13,640 bases of DNA from Pseudomonadota bacterium (GTDB taxonomy: Bacteria > Desulfobacterota > Desulfobacteria > Desulfobacterales > Desulfosarcinaceae), in the NCBI GenBank assembly GCA_023435265.1, contig JAEYRZ010000053.1, positions 1 to 13,640 on the forward strand, in the 5' to 3' direction. Made by a program: the position numbers and the translations under genes. The notes under the pieces were generated by a model. That model worked only from the letters and a program-made list of their open reading frames with translations, was not told the origin of the DNA and did not search any database. Positions 1-6,645 of this stretch are shown piece after piece; the stretch's first letter is position 1; each line of letters begins with the position of its first letter.

Positions 1-219
1 GCGTGGGACAACACCGATCTGGTGCCGGCCCGGCGCCTGGTTCCGTTCAGGGAGCGCTTCCGCTTGATGCGCCGGCGCCTGTCATTTCACCTCGGATTCG
101 GCCTGCTGTTTCTGATCCCCATCTTCAACCTGCTGTTGATCAGCTTCGCCCCCATCGGCGCCACGCTGTTCGTTATCGAGCAGGATCCTGCGCCGGCCGG
201 CAAGACAACCCCTGGATGA
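1..219 (+). CDS. EI24/CysZ-type membrane protein, C-terminal fragment
   Basis: Frame 1 is open from the first base to a TGA at 217-219, so this is the 3' end of a gene that begins outside the window; 72 residues are visible. The fragment has an arginine-rich amphipathic stretch (RLVPFRERFRLMRRR) followed by a hydrophobic segment containing FLIPIFNLLLISFAPIGATL. This basic stretch followed by a long hydrophobic helix ending in a small-residue 'GATL' is typical of the C-terminus of EI24-domain proteins, the family that includes the sulfate permease CysZ. It is presumably an inner-membrane protein. Most of the protein is missing, so sulfate transport cannot be claimed. Its last 47 bp overlap the 3' end of the convergent hydrolase gene. 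Confidence 0.7.
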   Translation, partial: AWDNTDLVPARRLVPFRERFRLMRRRLSFHLGFGLLFLIPIFNLLLISFAPIGATLFVIEQDPAPAGKTTPG

Positions 220-1018
220 AGGCCTGGATGGCATTCCAGTAGGCGGCCGCCGTCGCGGTCGAAAGATCGTTATGCATGCCGCCCTGAACGGCGATGAATT
301 GCTTGGGCTCGGGCGCGGCGGCGAAAAGGCTTTGGCCCATGTGGAAGGGGACCACTTCGTCGGCCGTGCCGTGAACGACCTGCAGTGGTGCGCGCAATTC
401 ATTGATTTTGGAGAGTGAGTCGAAGGCATCGCCGGCCAGCCGGGCGAGAGGGCCGAGCCCCATCAGGCGGCCCATGGCCTGCGCGCTGGTAAAGGGCGTG
501 ACCAGGATGACCGCGCACAGCGGGCGCCCGCGGGCGACCTCGACCGCCACGCTGCTACCCAGCGAGCGGCCCATGAGGATGATGCGCTGCGGCTCGAAAC
601 CCAGATATTTCCGGGCATAAGCCAGGGCGGCGGCGCCGTCGGCATAGATGCCGGCTTCGCTCGGCCGGCCGCTGCTCCTGCCGTAGCCGCGGTAGCCGAC
701 ACCGAGCACATTCAGCCGCATGGCAAGCAGCTGCTGCAGTTCGGGAATGCGGTGGCCGATGTGACCGGCATTGCCATGAAAGTAGATCAGCAGCGTCGGG
801 GATGCCGGGTGGGCAAGATGGTAGCACTGCAGTCGTTCGCCGTCGGCCGTGGAAATGAAGACCTCGGTCACGCCCGCCGGCAGATGAGCCGGTTGGGGGG
901 TATTCCCGCGTTCCGGAAAGAACGTAAAATGATTGACCAGAGCCGGGCAACCGGTCACGATGACCCCCGTGAGGCAAGCGAAGAGGAAACTGCGGGTCGG
1001 TTTCGCTTTCAAATTCAA
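173..1018 (-). CDS. Lipoprotein-type alpha/beta hydrolase (serine hydrolase, ABHD13/17-like)
   Basis: The 281-residue product has an alpha/beta-hydrolase fold. The oxyanion-loop motif HGNAGH is at 81-86, the nucleophile elbow GRSLGS gives Ser152, a candidate acid is Asp220 in GTADEVVP, and the candidate His is His249 in GGMHND. The N-terminus (KPTR, then FLFACLTGVIVTGC) looks like a lipoprotein signal with Cys24 as the acylated residue, so the enzyme is probably anchored to a membrane and exposed to the periplasm. The start codon is TTG and overlaps the stop of the upstream YkgJ-type gene as TTGA, with no clear Shine-Dalgarno, which suggests translational coupling. This start is preferred because later candidates would remove the signal peptide. 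The substrate is unknown; an esterase, acyl-protein thioesterase-like or peptidase activity is possible. Confidence 0.85.
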   Translation of the reverse strand: MNLKAKPTRSFLFACLTGVIVTGCPALVNHFTFFPERGNTPQPAHLPAGVTEVFISTADGERLQCYHLAHPASPTLLIYFHGNAGHIGHRIPELQQLLAMRLNVLGVGYRGYGRSSGRPSEAGIYADGAAALAYARKYLGFEPQRIILMGRSLGSSVAVEVARGRPLCAVILVTPFTSAQAMGRLMGLGPLARLAGDAFDSLSKINELRAPLQVVHGTADEVVPFHMGQSLFAAAPEPKQFIAVQGGMHNDLSTATAAAYWNAIQAFIQGLSCRPAQDPAR

Positions 1019-1713
1019 GCGCCCGGGCGGCGCACGGCCGCCTGAAGCGCCTCGATCGCCGGTCGCAGCCGTTCGCGCTGTTCGGGCGGGACCATCAGGG
1101 CAGGCAGCGGCTGATTAAACAACAATCGATCGGGAACGTCGGCCAACTCGCCCGTAAGATAAGCCTGCCGCAGGAGCGGATCGGCCAGAAAACGCAGCAC
1201 GTCGACCAGATTGCCCGAAAGCCCCGGACGGTCGATCGCTTCCAGATACTGCAGAATGACGATATTGAGCGTCAGTGCCGCTTCCGGCATGTCGGCCGCT
1301 CCGCCGGGCGCACAGGTCGTGCGCGACAGCATGGCCCGGCAGGCCAGCGGACGCACCGAATACAGCGGGCATGCCTGCGCGGTCAGGAACAGGCAGGTTC
1401 CGGTGGGTGGCTCCGGCTCCGCCGCCTCGTCCGCCGCGTCTTCCTTCAGGCACTGCCCGGCCCAGGCGTTGAGGGTGGTTTGCGGCCGGTACAGGTCCTG
1501 TCCGGCCGCCTGCTCAAGCCGCGTAGCCCAGCCGGCCGGGCCTTGTTTCTCCAGAAAGTTGAAGATCGCCAAGCCTTCCAGGGTGGTGACCACCACTTTG
1601 TCCGTGCAACAGGCCGCACACCCCTTGCGGCAGACGGCCCCGAGCGGCGCAAGGAAACGCTCGTGGATCTGTATCAATTTTTCAAGCAGTACGGTGCGGG
1701 TGCCGAGCAGCAT
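1015..1713 (-). CDS. YkgJ-type cysteine-cluster protein (putative Zn/Fe-chelating domain)
   Basis: Counting from the ATG at 1713, this 232-residue cytoplasmic protein carries the family hallmark Cx3CxxCC at Cys28, Cys32, Cys35 and Cys36 (VCRKGCAACC). Downstream are the usual partner cysteines: Cys88, GTCLFL with Cys107, and CPLYSVRPLACR with Cys115 and Cys125. This is the pattern of the YkgJ / 'putative zinc- or iron-chelating domain' family, whose biochemical role is not established. An upstream in-frame TTG at 1719 exists, but the purine-rich AAAAGGA at 1727-1721 lies 7 nt from the ATG and only 1 nt from the TTG, so the ATG is chosen. The gene is first in a two-gene unit with the lipoprotein hydrolase and is preceded by a strongly structured leader. 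Metal binding is inferred from the cysteines. Confidence 0.85.
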   Translation of the reverse strand: MLLGTRTVLLEKLIQIHERFLAPLGAVCRKGCAACCTDKVVVTTLEGLAIFNFLEKQGPAGWATRLEQAAGQDLYRPQTTLNAWAGQCLKEDAADEAAEPEPPTGTCLFLTAQACPLYSVRPLACRAMLSRTTCAPGGAADMPEAALTLNIVILQYLEAIDRPGLSGNLVDVLRFLADPLLRQAYLTGELADVPDRLLFNQPLPALMVPPEQRERLRPAIEALQAAVRRPGA

Positions 1714-1728
1714 GTCCAATTCCTTTTA

Positions 1729-1774
1729 GCGGTATCCGGCCCATGCGGCCGGACCTGAACATTTCAGATACCGC
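1729..1774 (-). ncRNA. Predicted three-way-junction 5' leader of the YkgJ-type gene
   Basis: Read on the minus strand, this 46-nt segment folds by eye without mismatches. P1 pairs GCGGTA (1774-1769) with TACCGC (1734-1729). P2 pairs CTGAA (1767-1763) with TTCAG (1759-1755) around a 3-nt loop. P3 pairs TCCGGCC (1753-1747) with GGCCGGA (1741-1735) around a 5-nt loop. Only one base separates P1 from P2 and one separates P2 from P3, and none lies between P3 and the closing strand. The Shine-Dalgarno of the YkgJ-type gene starts about 4 nt downstream. I do not recognise it as a known riboswitch class; a cis-regulatory RNA or a DNA operator are both possible. No free-energy or covariation calculation was done. 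Confidence 0.4.
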
Positions 1775-1781
1775 ATTCCTT

Positions 1782-1787
1782 AATATA
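1782..1787 (-). promoter_or_regulatory. Candidate -10 box for the YkgJ-type/hydrolase unit
   Basis: On the minus strand TATATT matches the sigma-70 -10 consensus at 5 of 6 positions and lies in a locally AT-rich stretch. It would put transcription start near 1776-1774, exactly at the first base of the three-way-junction leader. No good -35 hexamer lies 16-18 nt upstream; a 16-bp dyad sits there instead, which is compatible with an activator-dependent promoter. Confidence 0.35.
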
Positions 1788-1809
1788 TGGAGCAGCCCGC
1801 ATCCTAACT

Positions 1810-1825
1810 CCGATCGCCCGATCGG
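1810..1825. promoter_or_regulatory. Perfect 16-bp dyad, candidate operator
   Basis: CCGATCG and its exact inverse CGATCGG are separated by CC. The element lies in the divergent region between the YkgJ-type gene and the DUF362 gene. Its centre (1817.5) is about 41-43 bp upstream of the transcription start inferred for the minus-strand gene, a common place for an activator overlapping a -35 region. The two-base spacer makes a long RNA hairpin unlikely, so a DNA-binding dimer site is the better guess. The cognate regulator is unknown. Confidence 0.35.
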
Positions 1826-1874
1826 TAAAGCCCATTCCTTGAAGATCCGTGCGTGAAGGACGGTCCGCCGCGTA

Positions 1875-1903
1875 TTGACTTTGGCCCGGCCGGTCGATAC
1901 GTT
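1875..1903 (+). promoter_or_regulatory. Candidate sigma-70-like promoter for the DUF362 gene
   Basis: TTGACT at 1875-1880 (5 of 6 matches to the -35 consensus over TTGAC) is followed after 17 bp by TACGTT at 1898-1903, a weak -10 (3 of 6). Start of transcription would fall near 1910, about 40 nt before the ATG at 1952. The -35 is good but the -10 is poor, so this is tentative. Confidence 0.3.
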
Positions 1904-1951
1904 TCAGCCACTTCTTTTTTCGTCACACGCTTCATGCCGAAAGGGGGCCGC

Positions 1952-3058
1952 ATGCCAAGCCAGGTTTACTTCATCGATTTCCGGGCCAATCCGCAAAAAA
2001 ATTTCAACACCAAGCTGGACCAACTGCTGGACAAGGCCGGGTTGGCCGGCCTGATCCGCAGGCGGGACCTGACGGCGGTCAAGATCCACTTCGGCGAGAT
2101 GGGCAACGCCGCTTTTATCCGGCCGGTCTACGCGCGTACCGTGATCGCGGCGGTCAAGCGCGCGGGTGGAGTGCCCTTTCTGACTGATGCCAACACGGTC
2201 TATGCCGGCACGCGCAGCGATGCGGCCCATCACCTCACCACCGCCATTCAGAACGGCTTTGCGTACGCCGTGGTCGAAGCCCCCTTGATCATCGCCGACG
2301 GCCTGCGCGGCAAAAGCGAAGCCCCCGTGCCCGTGCACGGCAAGCATTTCGAAAGCGTGTACATCGGCAAGGAGATCGTCGAGGCCGATGCCCTGATTTC
2401 GCTGGCCCACTTCAAGGGCCATGAACTTTCGGGGTTTGGCGGCACCCTGAAGAACCTGGGCATGGGCTGCGCCTCGCGCAAGGGCAAACTGGCAATGCAT
2501 TCCACCGTATCGCCGCAGGTCAAGGCCGAGAACTGCATCGGGTGCGGCGAATGCGTCGAGCACTGCTCCCAGCATGCCCTGGCGCTTTCGGACGACAAGG
2601 CCGCCATCGACGAAGAGCGCTGCATCGGGTGCGGCGAATGCATCCTGATCTGCTCCAATGCGGCCATCGAAATCAAGTGGGACCAGGAGATTCCCAAATT
2701 CCTGGAGGGCATGGTGGAGTATGCCGCGGGGGTGCTCAAGAACAAGGCCGGCAAATCTTTGTTCGTCAATTTCATCAACGATGTTTCACCCGCCTGCGAC
2801 TGCTATCCGGCCAACGACGCACCCATCGTCAAGAACATCGGCGTGTTGGCATCAACCGACCCGGTGGCGGTCGATCAGGCCGCGGCCGATCTGGTCAACG
2901 CCGAACCGGGCCTGGCCGATACCCGCCTCAAGATGAATCTGGAGCCGGGCGGCGACAAGTTCAAGGGACTTTATCCCAAAGTGGATTGGCCCATTCAGCT
3001 CGAATACGCAGAGAAACTGGGGCTCGGTTCGCGCAGCTACGATCTTGTGCGGCTATGA
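1952..3058 (+). CDS. DUF362 domain protein with two [4Fe-4S] ferredoxin motifs
   Basis: The protein has 368 residues from the ATG at 1952. That start is chosen because AAGGGGG (1941-1947) sits just upstream, whereas in-frame starts at 1853 (GTG) and 1934 have no comparable site. The DUF362 hallmarks ISLAHFKGH (149-157) and GFGGTLKNLGMG (161-172) are followed by two ferredoxin motifs: Cys195, 198, 201, 205 (CIGCGECVEHC) and Cys224, 227, 230, 234 (CIGCGECILIC). The DUF362 part then resumes with VSPACDCYP (Cys282 and Cys284) and STDPVAVDQAA. This architecture, common in anaerobes, is annotated only as an Fe-S or ferredoxin-like protein, so an electron-transfer role is inferred from the clusters. 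There is no signal peptide, so it is cytoplasmic. It is divergent from the YkgJ-type gene. Confidence 0.88.
   Translation: MPSQVYFIDFRANPQKNFNTKLDQLLDKAGLAGLIRRRDLTAVKIHFGEMGNAAFIRPVYARTVIAAVKRAGGVPFLTDANTVYAGTRSDAAHHLTTAIQNGFAYAVVEAPLIIADGLRGKSEAPVPVHGKHFESVYIGKEIVEADALISLAHFKGHELSGFGGTLKNLGMGCASRKGKLAMHSTVSPQVKAENCIGCGECVEHCSQHALALSDDKAAIDEERCIGCGECILICSNAAIEIKWDQEIPKFLEGMVEYAAGVLKNKAGKSLFVNFINDVSPACDCYPANDAPIVKNIGVLASTDPVAVDQAAADLVNAEPGLADTRLKMNLEPGGDKFKGLYPKVDWPIQLEYAEKLGLGSRSYDLVRL
2533..2641 (+). repeat. 22-bp perfect direct repeat encoding both Fe-S motifs
   Basis: Bases 2533-2554 and 2620-2641 are identical over 22 bp, are offset by 87 bp (29 codons, in frame), and each encodes the CIGCGEC core of one ferredoxin motif. 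The identity includes synonymous positions. Confidence 0.8.
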
Positions 3059-3136
3059 ACGGAAATTCATCTTCATCCTGGCCGAGCATATACCCTGCAA
3101 CCGGGATTGACCCGCCGCAGGATGCTTTTGCCGGCC

Positions 3137-3156
3137 AGGCGGCTGTCATGCCGCCT
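3137..3156 (+). terminator. Weak candidate terminator after the DUF362 gene
   Basis: AGGCGGC and GCCGCCT form a 7-bp stem around the 6-nt loop TGTCAT, followed by only a short TTAT tail. It lies between the DUF362 stop and the transporter start. The T-run is poor, so it may instead be a simple stem-loop. Confidence 0.35.
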
Positions 3157-3182
3157 TTATGAAGCACTGAGGCGCCGGGCTC

Positions 3183-4955
3183 ATGGGCATCTGGATTGTC
3201 ACGGCCATACTGATCGCCGTCATCATCCTGCTGATCACCGAACGGGTTTCCATCGATGTCACCGCAATCGGCATCATGGTGGCGCTGATGTTGACCCGTG
3301 TGCTGACGCCGGGAGAGGCGGTTGCCGGTTTCGCCAACCCGGCCGTCATCACGGTGGGTGCCATGTTTCTTGCCAGCCGGGCCATGATCCGCACCGGCGT
3401 GGTAAGTTATATCGGGCATAAGGTGGTAGCGCTTTCGCGCGGCCGGCCCGGCCTGGCGATCTTCGTGGTCCTGCTGATCGCCGCCGTGGCGTCGGCCTTC
3501 ATGAACAACACGCCGGTGGTGGTGCTGTTCATTCCGGTGATCATGAGCATGGGCTGCCGGTTCGGCTTGAGTCCCTCGCGGTGGCTGATACCGCTCTCCT
3601 ACGTCTCGATCCTGGCCGGCACCTGCACCCTGATCGGCACCTCCACCAACATCATCGTCAGCGATCTGCTCGCGGGTCAAGGCTTCGGCCCGCTGGGCAT
3701 GTTCGAACTGGCGCGGGTGGGTGTGCCCCTGGCGATCGTGGGCTTCGTTTTCATCATGCTTTCGGCGCCCTATTTCATGCCCGATCTGCCCCCTGCGGCC
3801 TGCGAATTGGAGGACGCCGGCGAGCGGCGCTTCCTGGCCCAAATCGAAATCCTGGAAGAGAGCAAACTAGTCGGACGCGATCCCTGTGCCGACCTGCCGA
3901 TCCGCTATCCAGGAATCGAACCCCTGGAGCTGATTCGGCATTCGTATATCTATCACCCTTGCCGGGACCGCGTGCCCATTGCGGCCGGAGACCTGCTGTT
4001 GATCAAGGGCGCACCGACCGCGCTGATGGCCGTACTGGACGACAAAGGGGTGCAGCTGCCCATGGGCGCCGCCGGGCTCAGCTTCAGCGGACCGGATGCC
4101 AGCGTGGTGATCGAACTGATTATCCCGCCCGCGTCGACCCTCATCGGTCAGCGCCTCGAAGAAACCGATCTGGCACGCGACGCGCAGTTTCACATCATCG
4201 CCATCGAACGCACCGGACTGCACTATTCCGAAAAGCAGATGCGCCGGATTCGGCTGCGCAACGGCGATATCCTGCTGATCTGGTGCCGCGCCACGGAACT
4301 GGACCGTCTGCGCAACCGCAGCGATTGGATCATCGCCGAAGACGTTCAGCAGCGGATCATGCATAAGCGCAAGGCGCCCCTCACCGCCGCCCTGTTCGGC
4401 GCCATGGTGGCGGCCGCGGCCAGCGGCCTTACGGATATCATGACCGCCGCACTCAGCGCCGTGCTGCTGATGCTGCTGACAGGCTGCCTGCCGCTCAAGG
4501 AGGCCTACCGGGCTTTGCAGGGCCAGGTGCTTCTGCTGATCGTGGGGACCATCGCTCTGGGCGCCGCCATGCAGAAGACCGGCGCCAGCCGCTATTACGC
4601 CGAAATTTATATCAGCCTGCTGCGCGGCTTGCCGCCCGATTTGATCCTCGCCGGCTTCATCCTGCTGACCAGCATCAGCACCCAGATCCTGAGCAACAAC
4701 GCCACCGCCGTGCTGCTGCTGCCCATCGCGGTCTCCACGGCCCAAAGCCTGTGCGTCGACCCCAGAGCGTTCGCCATGGCCGTGATCTTCGGCGCAAGCG
4801 CCAGCTTCGCCACCCCCATCGGCTATCAGACCAACCTGCTGGTCTACGGCCCCGGCGGGTACCGCTTCGGCGATTATCTCAAAATGGGAATTCCGCTGAA
4901 CCTGATCGTCTTGATCGGCGGGGCGCTGCTGATCCCGATGTTCTGGCCGCTGTGA
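3183..4955 (+). CDS. SLC13-family (DASS-like) anion permease with tandem RCK_C domains
   Basis: This 590-residue inner-membrane protein has hydrophobic segments at about 1-200 and 395-590, interrupted by a soluble central region of about 205-390. The membrane halves carry the paired motifs of the family: MNNTPVVVL (107-115) with GTSTNIIVS (152-160), and SNNATAVLLLP (504-514) with SFATPIGYQTN (541-551). These are the two helix-hairpin/Asn-Thr sites that bind substrate and Na+ in SLC13 carriers. The central region reads as two RCK_C (TrkA-C) domains at about 215-288 and 305-388, each ending in a 'GD-LL-I' strand (GDLLLIKG, GDILLIW). Carriers of this layout are often annotated as sulfate or dicarboxylate permeases; the substrate cannot be read here. 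The ATG has a modest GAGG 10 nt upstream. The gene is convergent with the PurF-like gene. Confidence 0.88.
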   Translation: MGIWIVTAILIAVIILLITERVSIDVTAIGIMVALMLTRVLTPGEAVAGFANPAVITVGAMFLASRAMIRTGVVSYIGHKVVALSRGRPGLAIFVVLLIAAVASAFMNNTPVVVLFIPVIMSMGCRFGLSPSRWLIPLSYVSILAGTCTLIGTSTNIIVSDLLAGQGFGPLGMFELARVGVPLAIVGFVFIMLSAPYFMPDLPPAACELEDAGERRFLAQIEILEESKLVGRDPCADLPIRYPGIEPLELIRHSYIYHPCRDRVPIAAGDLLLIKGAPTALMAVLDDKGVQLPMGAAGLSFSGPDASVVIELIIPPASTLIGQRLEETDLARDAQFHIIAIERTGLHYSEKQMRRIRLRNGDILLIWCRATELDRLRNRSDWIIAEDVQQRIMHKRKAPLTAALFGAMVAAAASGLTDIMTAALSAVLLMLLTGCLPLKEAYRALQGQVLLLIVGTIALGAAMQKTGASRYYAEIYISLLRGLPPDLILAGFILLTSISTQILSNNATAVLLLPIAVSTAQSLCVDPRAFAMAVIFGASASFATPIGYQTNLLVYGPGGYRFGDYLKMGIPLNLIVLIGGALLIPMFWPL

Positions 4956-5088
4956 TACACGGCTCTGCAAAATCGTACTCAGTGTGCTCGATGCGGCGAA
5001 CGCTGCAGGTAGGCCGGAAGCCTCGCGTTGCGAAATCCGCCCGCCGCGGTCGGGCTCGATCACAACCTTCTCGGGATATTGGGGCGTC

Positions 5089-6492
5089 TCAGCTGAAACT
5101 GGTCCCATCCCAGCAATGGGTGCAGAGTTTTTCCTTCGGCAGTCCGATGGCCGGAATCAGGTCGTCGAGGCGCTGGTAGGTCAGGCTGGTGAGGCGCAGC
5201 TGTTTGCGGATCTCCTCGACCATGGCCAGGTGCTTGTCCGAACCGTGGGCGGCGTAAGAGGCCAGGTCGCGGTCCTCGGCGCCTTCCAGTTGCTGGATCA
5301 CCTTGCGGCCGGCCAGGTCGAGGGTCGAGCGCGAGGTCGAAAAGTTCAGGTATTCGCAGGGGTAAATGAGGCACGGGCAGGCAGGCCGCATGTGCACCTC
5401 GCGGGCGCCGTAGTCGAACAAAACCTGTACGTTGTCCTTGAGCTGGGTCCCACGCACAATGGAATCTTCGCAGAACAGGATCCGCTGGCCCTGGATCAGC
5501 TCGCGGACCGGAATCAGCTTCATGCGGGCCACCAGGTCGCGCATGGCCTGGTTCTGGGGCATGAAGCTGCGCGGCCAGGTCGGCGTATATTTAATGAAGG
5601 GCCTGCGGAACGGAATGCAGCGTTCCCCGGCATAGCCCACCGCATGGCCGATGCCCGAATCGGGAATGCCGGCCACGAAATCGATGTCGACGGTGTCGCG
5701 GCGGGCAAGCGCCGCGCCGCAGCGGTTGCGGGACGCCTCGACGTTGATGCCTTCGTACGATGAGGCCGGGAACCCGTAATAAACCCACAAGAAGGCGCAG
5801 ATCTGCAACCTGTCGCCCGGCGATACGCATTGTTCCCACCCCTCGGGTTTTAAGCGGACGATCTCGCCCGGACCCAGGTCGTGTTCGGTGGCGTACCCCA
5901 GATTGGGAAAAGCGGAGGTTTCGGATGCGACCGCCAGCGCGCCGTCACGCCTGCCCAGCGCCAGAGGCGTGCGGCCGAGCCGGTCCCGGGCGGCGTAAAT
6001 GCCGTCGGCCGTAAGCAGCAGCATGCTGCAGGAACCCTCTATGGAGGCCTGCGCGTTGCGGATCCCATCCTCGATGCGCTCTTCCTCGCAGATCAGCATG
6101 GCAACCAGTTCGGTGGGATTGACCTCTCCGTCGCTGGTGTCGGAAAAATGGCTGCGCCGGGCGAAAGCGCGCTTGATCAACGCCGCCTGGTTGTTGATCT
6201 TGCCCACCGTGACCAGGGCGAAGGTGCCCAGATGCGAACCGATCACCAGCGGCTGCGGATCGGTGTCGCTGATCACACCGATGCCGTTGCGGCCGTGGAA
6301 TTTGGAATAATCGGCATCGAATTTGGTTCTGAAGTAGCTGTTTTCGATATTGTGAATCGCGCGTTGGATGCCATGGCCGTTGCACACCGCCATGCCGCCG
6401 CGCCGCGTCCCGAGGTGGGAGTGGTAATCGGTCCCGTAAAATAGATCGGATACGCAATCGGATTTGGAAACAACACCGAACAAGCCGCCCAT
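5089..6492 (-). CDS. Amidophosphoribosyltransferase-like (PurF-family) protein lacking the glutaminase Cys
   Basis: The protein has 467 residues from the ATG at 6492, the usual PurF length; AAGG lies 7 nt upstream, whereas the 42-residue in-frame extension looks non-coding. PurF makes 5-phosphoribosylamine from PRPP and glutamine. The C-terminal phosphoribosyltransferase half is recognisable, with AGIPDSGIGHA (274-284) and the PRPP loop CEDSIVRGTQ (341-350, Glu where Asp is usual). Four cysteines match the [4Fe-4S] ligands of Bacillus-type PurF: Cys232 (ICAFLWVYYG), Cys379 (PCEYLNF), and Cys457 and Cys460 (CTHC). The N-terminal glutaminase begins MGGLFGV where active enzymes have MCGI: the nucleophile Cys is Gly, and the oxyanion 'NG' appears as 'VG' in TVGKINN. 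It may use free ammonia or have another role. It has its own candidate promoter. Confidence 0.85.
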   Translation of the reverse strand: MGGLFGVVSKSDCVSDLFYGTDYHSHLGTRRGGMAVCNGHGIQRAIHNIENSYFRTKFDADYSKFHGRNGIGVISDTDPQPLVIGSHLGTFALVTVGKINNQAALIKRAFARRSHFSDTSDGEVNPTELVAMLICEEERIEDGIRNAQASIEGSCSMLLLTADGIYAARDRLGRTPLALGRRDGALAVASETSAFPNLGYATEHDLGPGEIVRLKPEGWEQCVSPGDRLQICAFLWVYYGFPASSYEGINVEASRNRCGAALARRDTVDIDFVAGIPDSGIGHAVGYAGERCIPFRRPFIKYTPTWPRSFMPQNQAMRDLVARMKLIPVRELIQGQRILFCEDSIVRGTQLKDNVQVLFDYGAREVHMRPACPCLIYPCEYLNFSTSRSTLDLAGRKVIQQLEGAEDRDLASYAAHGSDKHLAMVEEIRKQLRLTSLTYQRLDDLIPAIGLPKEKLCTHCWDGTSFS

Positions 6493-6543
6493 GAGGTCAC
6501 CTTTCAACTGCATTCGAGTATAGGACGAAGAAACAGGGCAACG

Positions 6544-6572
6544 ACCATAGTAAAAAAAGAGCCGCGAATCAA
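6544..6572 (-). promoter_or_regulatory. Sigma-70-like promoter for the PurF-like gene
   Basis: On the minus strand TTGATT (6572-6567) and TATGGT (6549-6544) are separated by exactly 17 bp, each matching consensus at 4 of 6 positions. The spacer contains a run of seven T. Transcription would start near 6537, giving a leader of about 45 nt before the ATG at 6492. It lies in the 153-bp gap after the thioesterase gene, suggesting the PurF-like gene is expressed at least partly on its own. Confidence 0.45.
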
Positions 6573-6645
6573 TGCCGGGATCGATGAGAACACTCGGAGA
6601 TCGAGCGGCGGGTCCCAAATCCGCCCGGCCGGTCGCTTTCAGCCG

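Noticed and set aside
1853..1951. 33-codon N-terminal extension of the DUF362 protein from a GTG at 1853
   Set aside because: The extension overlaps the candidate promoter, has no ribosome-binding site, and the protein family begins near the ATG at 1952, which has a good site.
2961..3842. 293-codon minus-strand frame spanning the DUF362/transporter junction
   Set aside because: It has low-complexity His/Asp/Gln composition, overlaps two real genes and has no ribosome-binding site of note.
5039..5055. GC-rich hairpin in the gap between convergent genes as a bidirectional terminator
   Set aside because: The stem is only 5 bp and no T-run follows on either strand.
3867..5108. 413-codon open frame on the minus strand inside the SLC13-type transporter gene
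   Set aside because: It is antisense to a clear membrane-protein gene, rich in His, Gln, Asp and Gly with no family motif, as expected for a shadow frame in GC-rich DNA.
6493..6618. 42-codon N-terminal extension of the PurF-like protein, which could have been a propeptide
   Set aside because: The mature enzyme of this class starts at the MGG/MCG position with its own ribosome-binding site. The extension overlaps the candidate promoter and would leave no Cys to be unmasked anyway.
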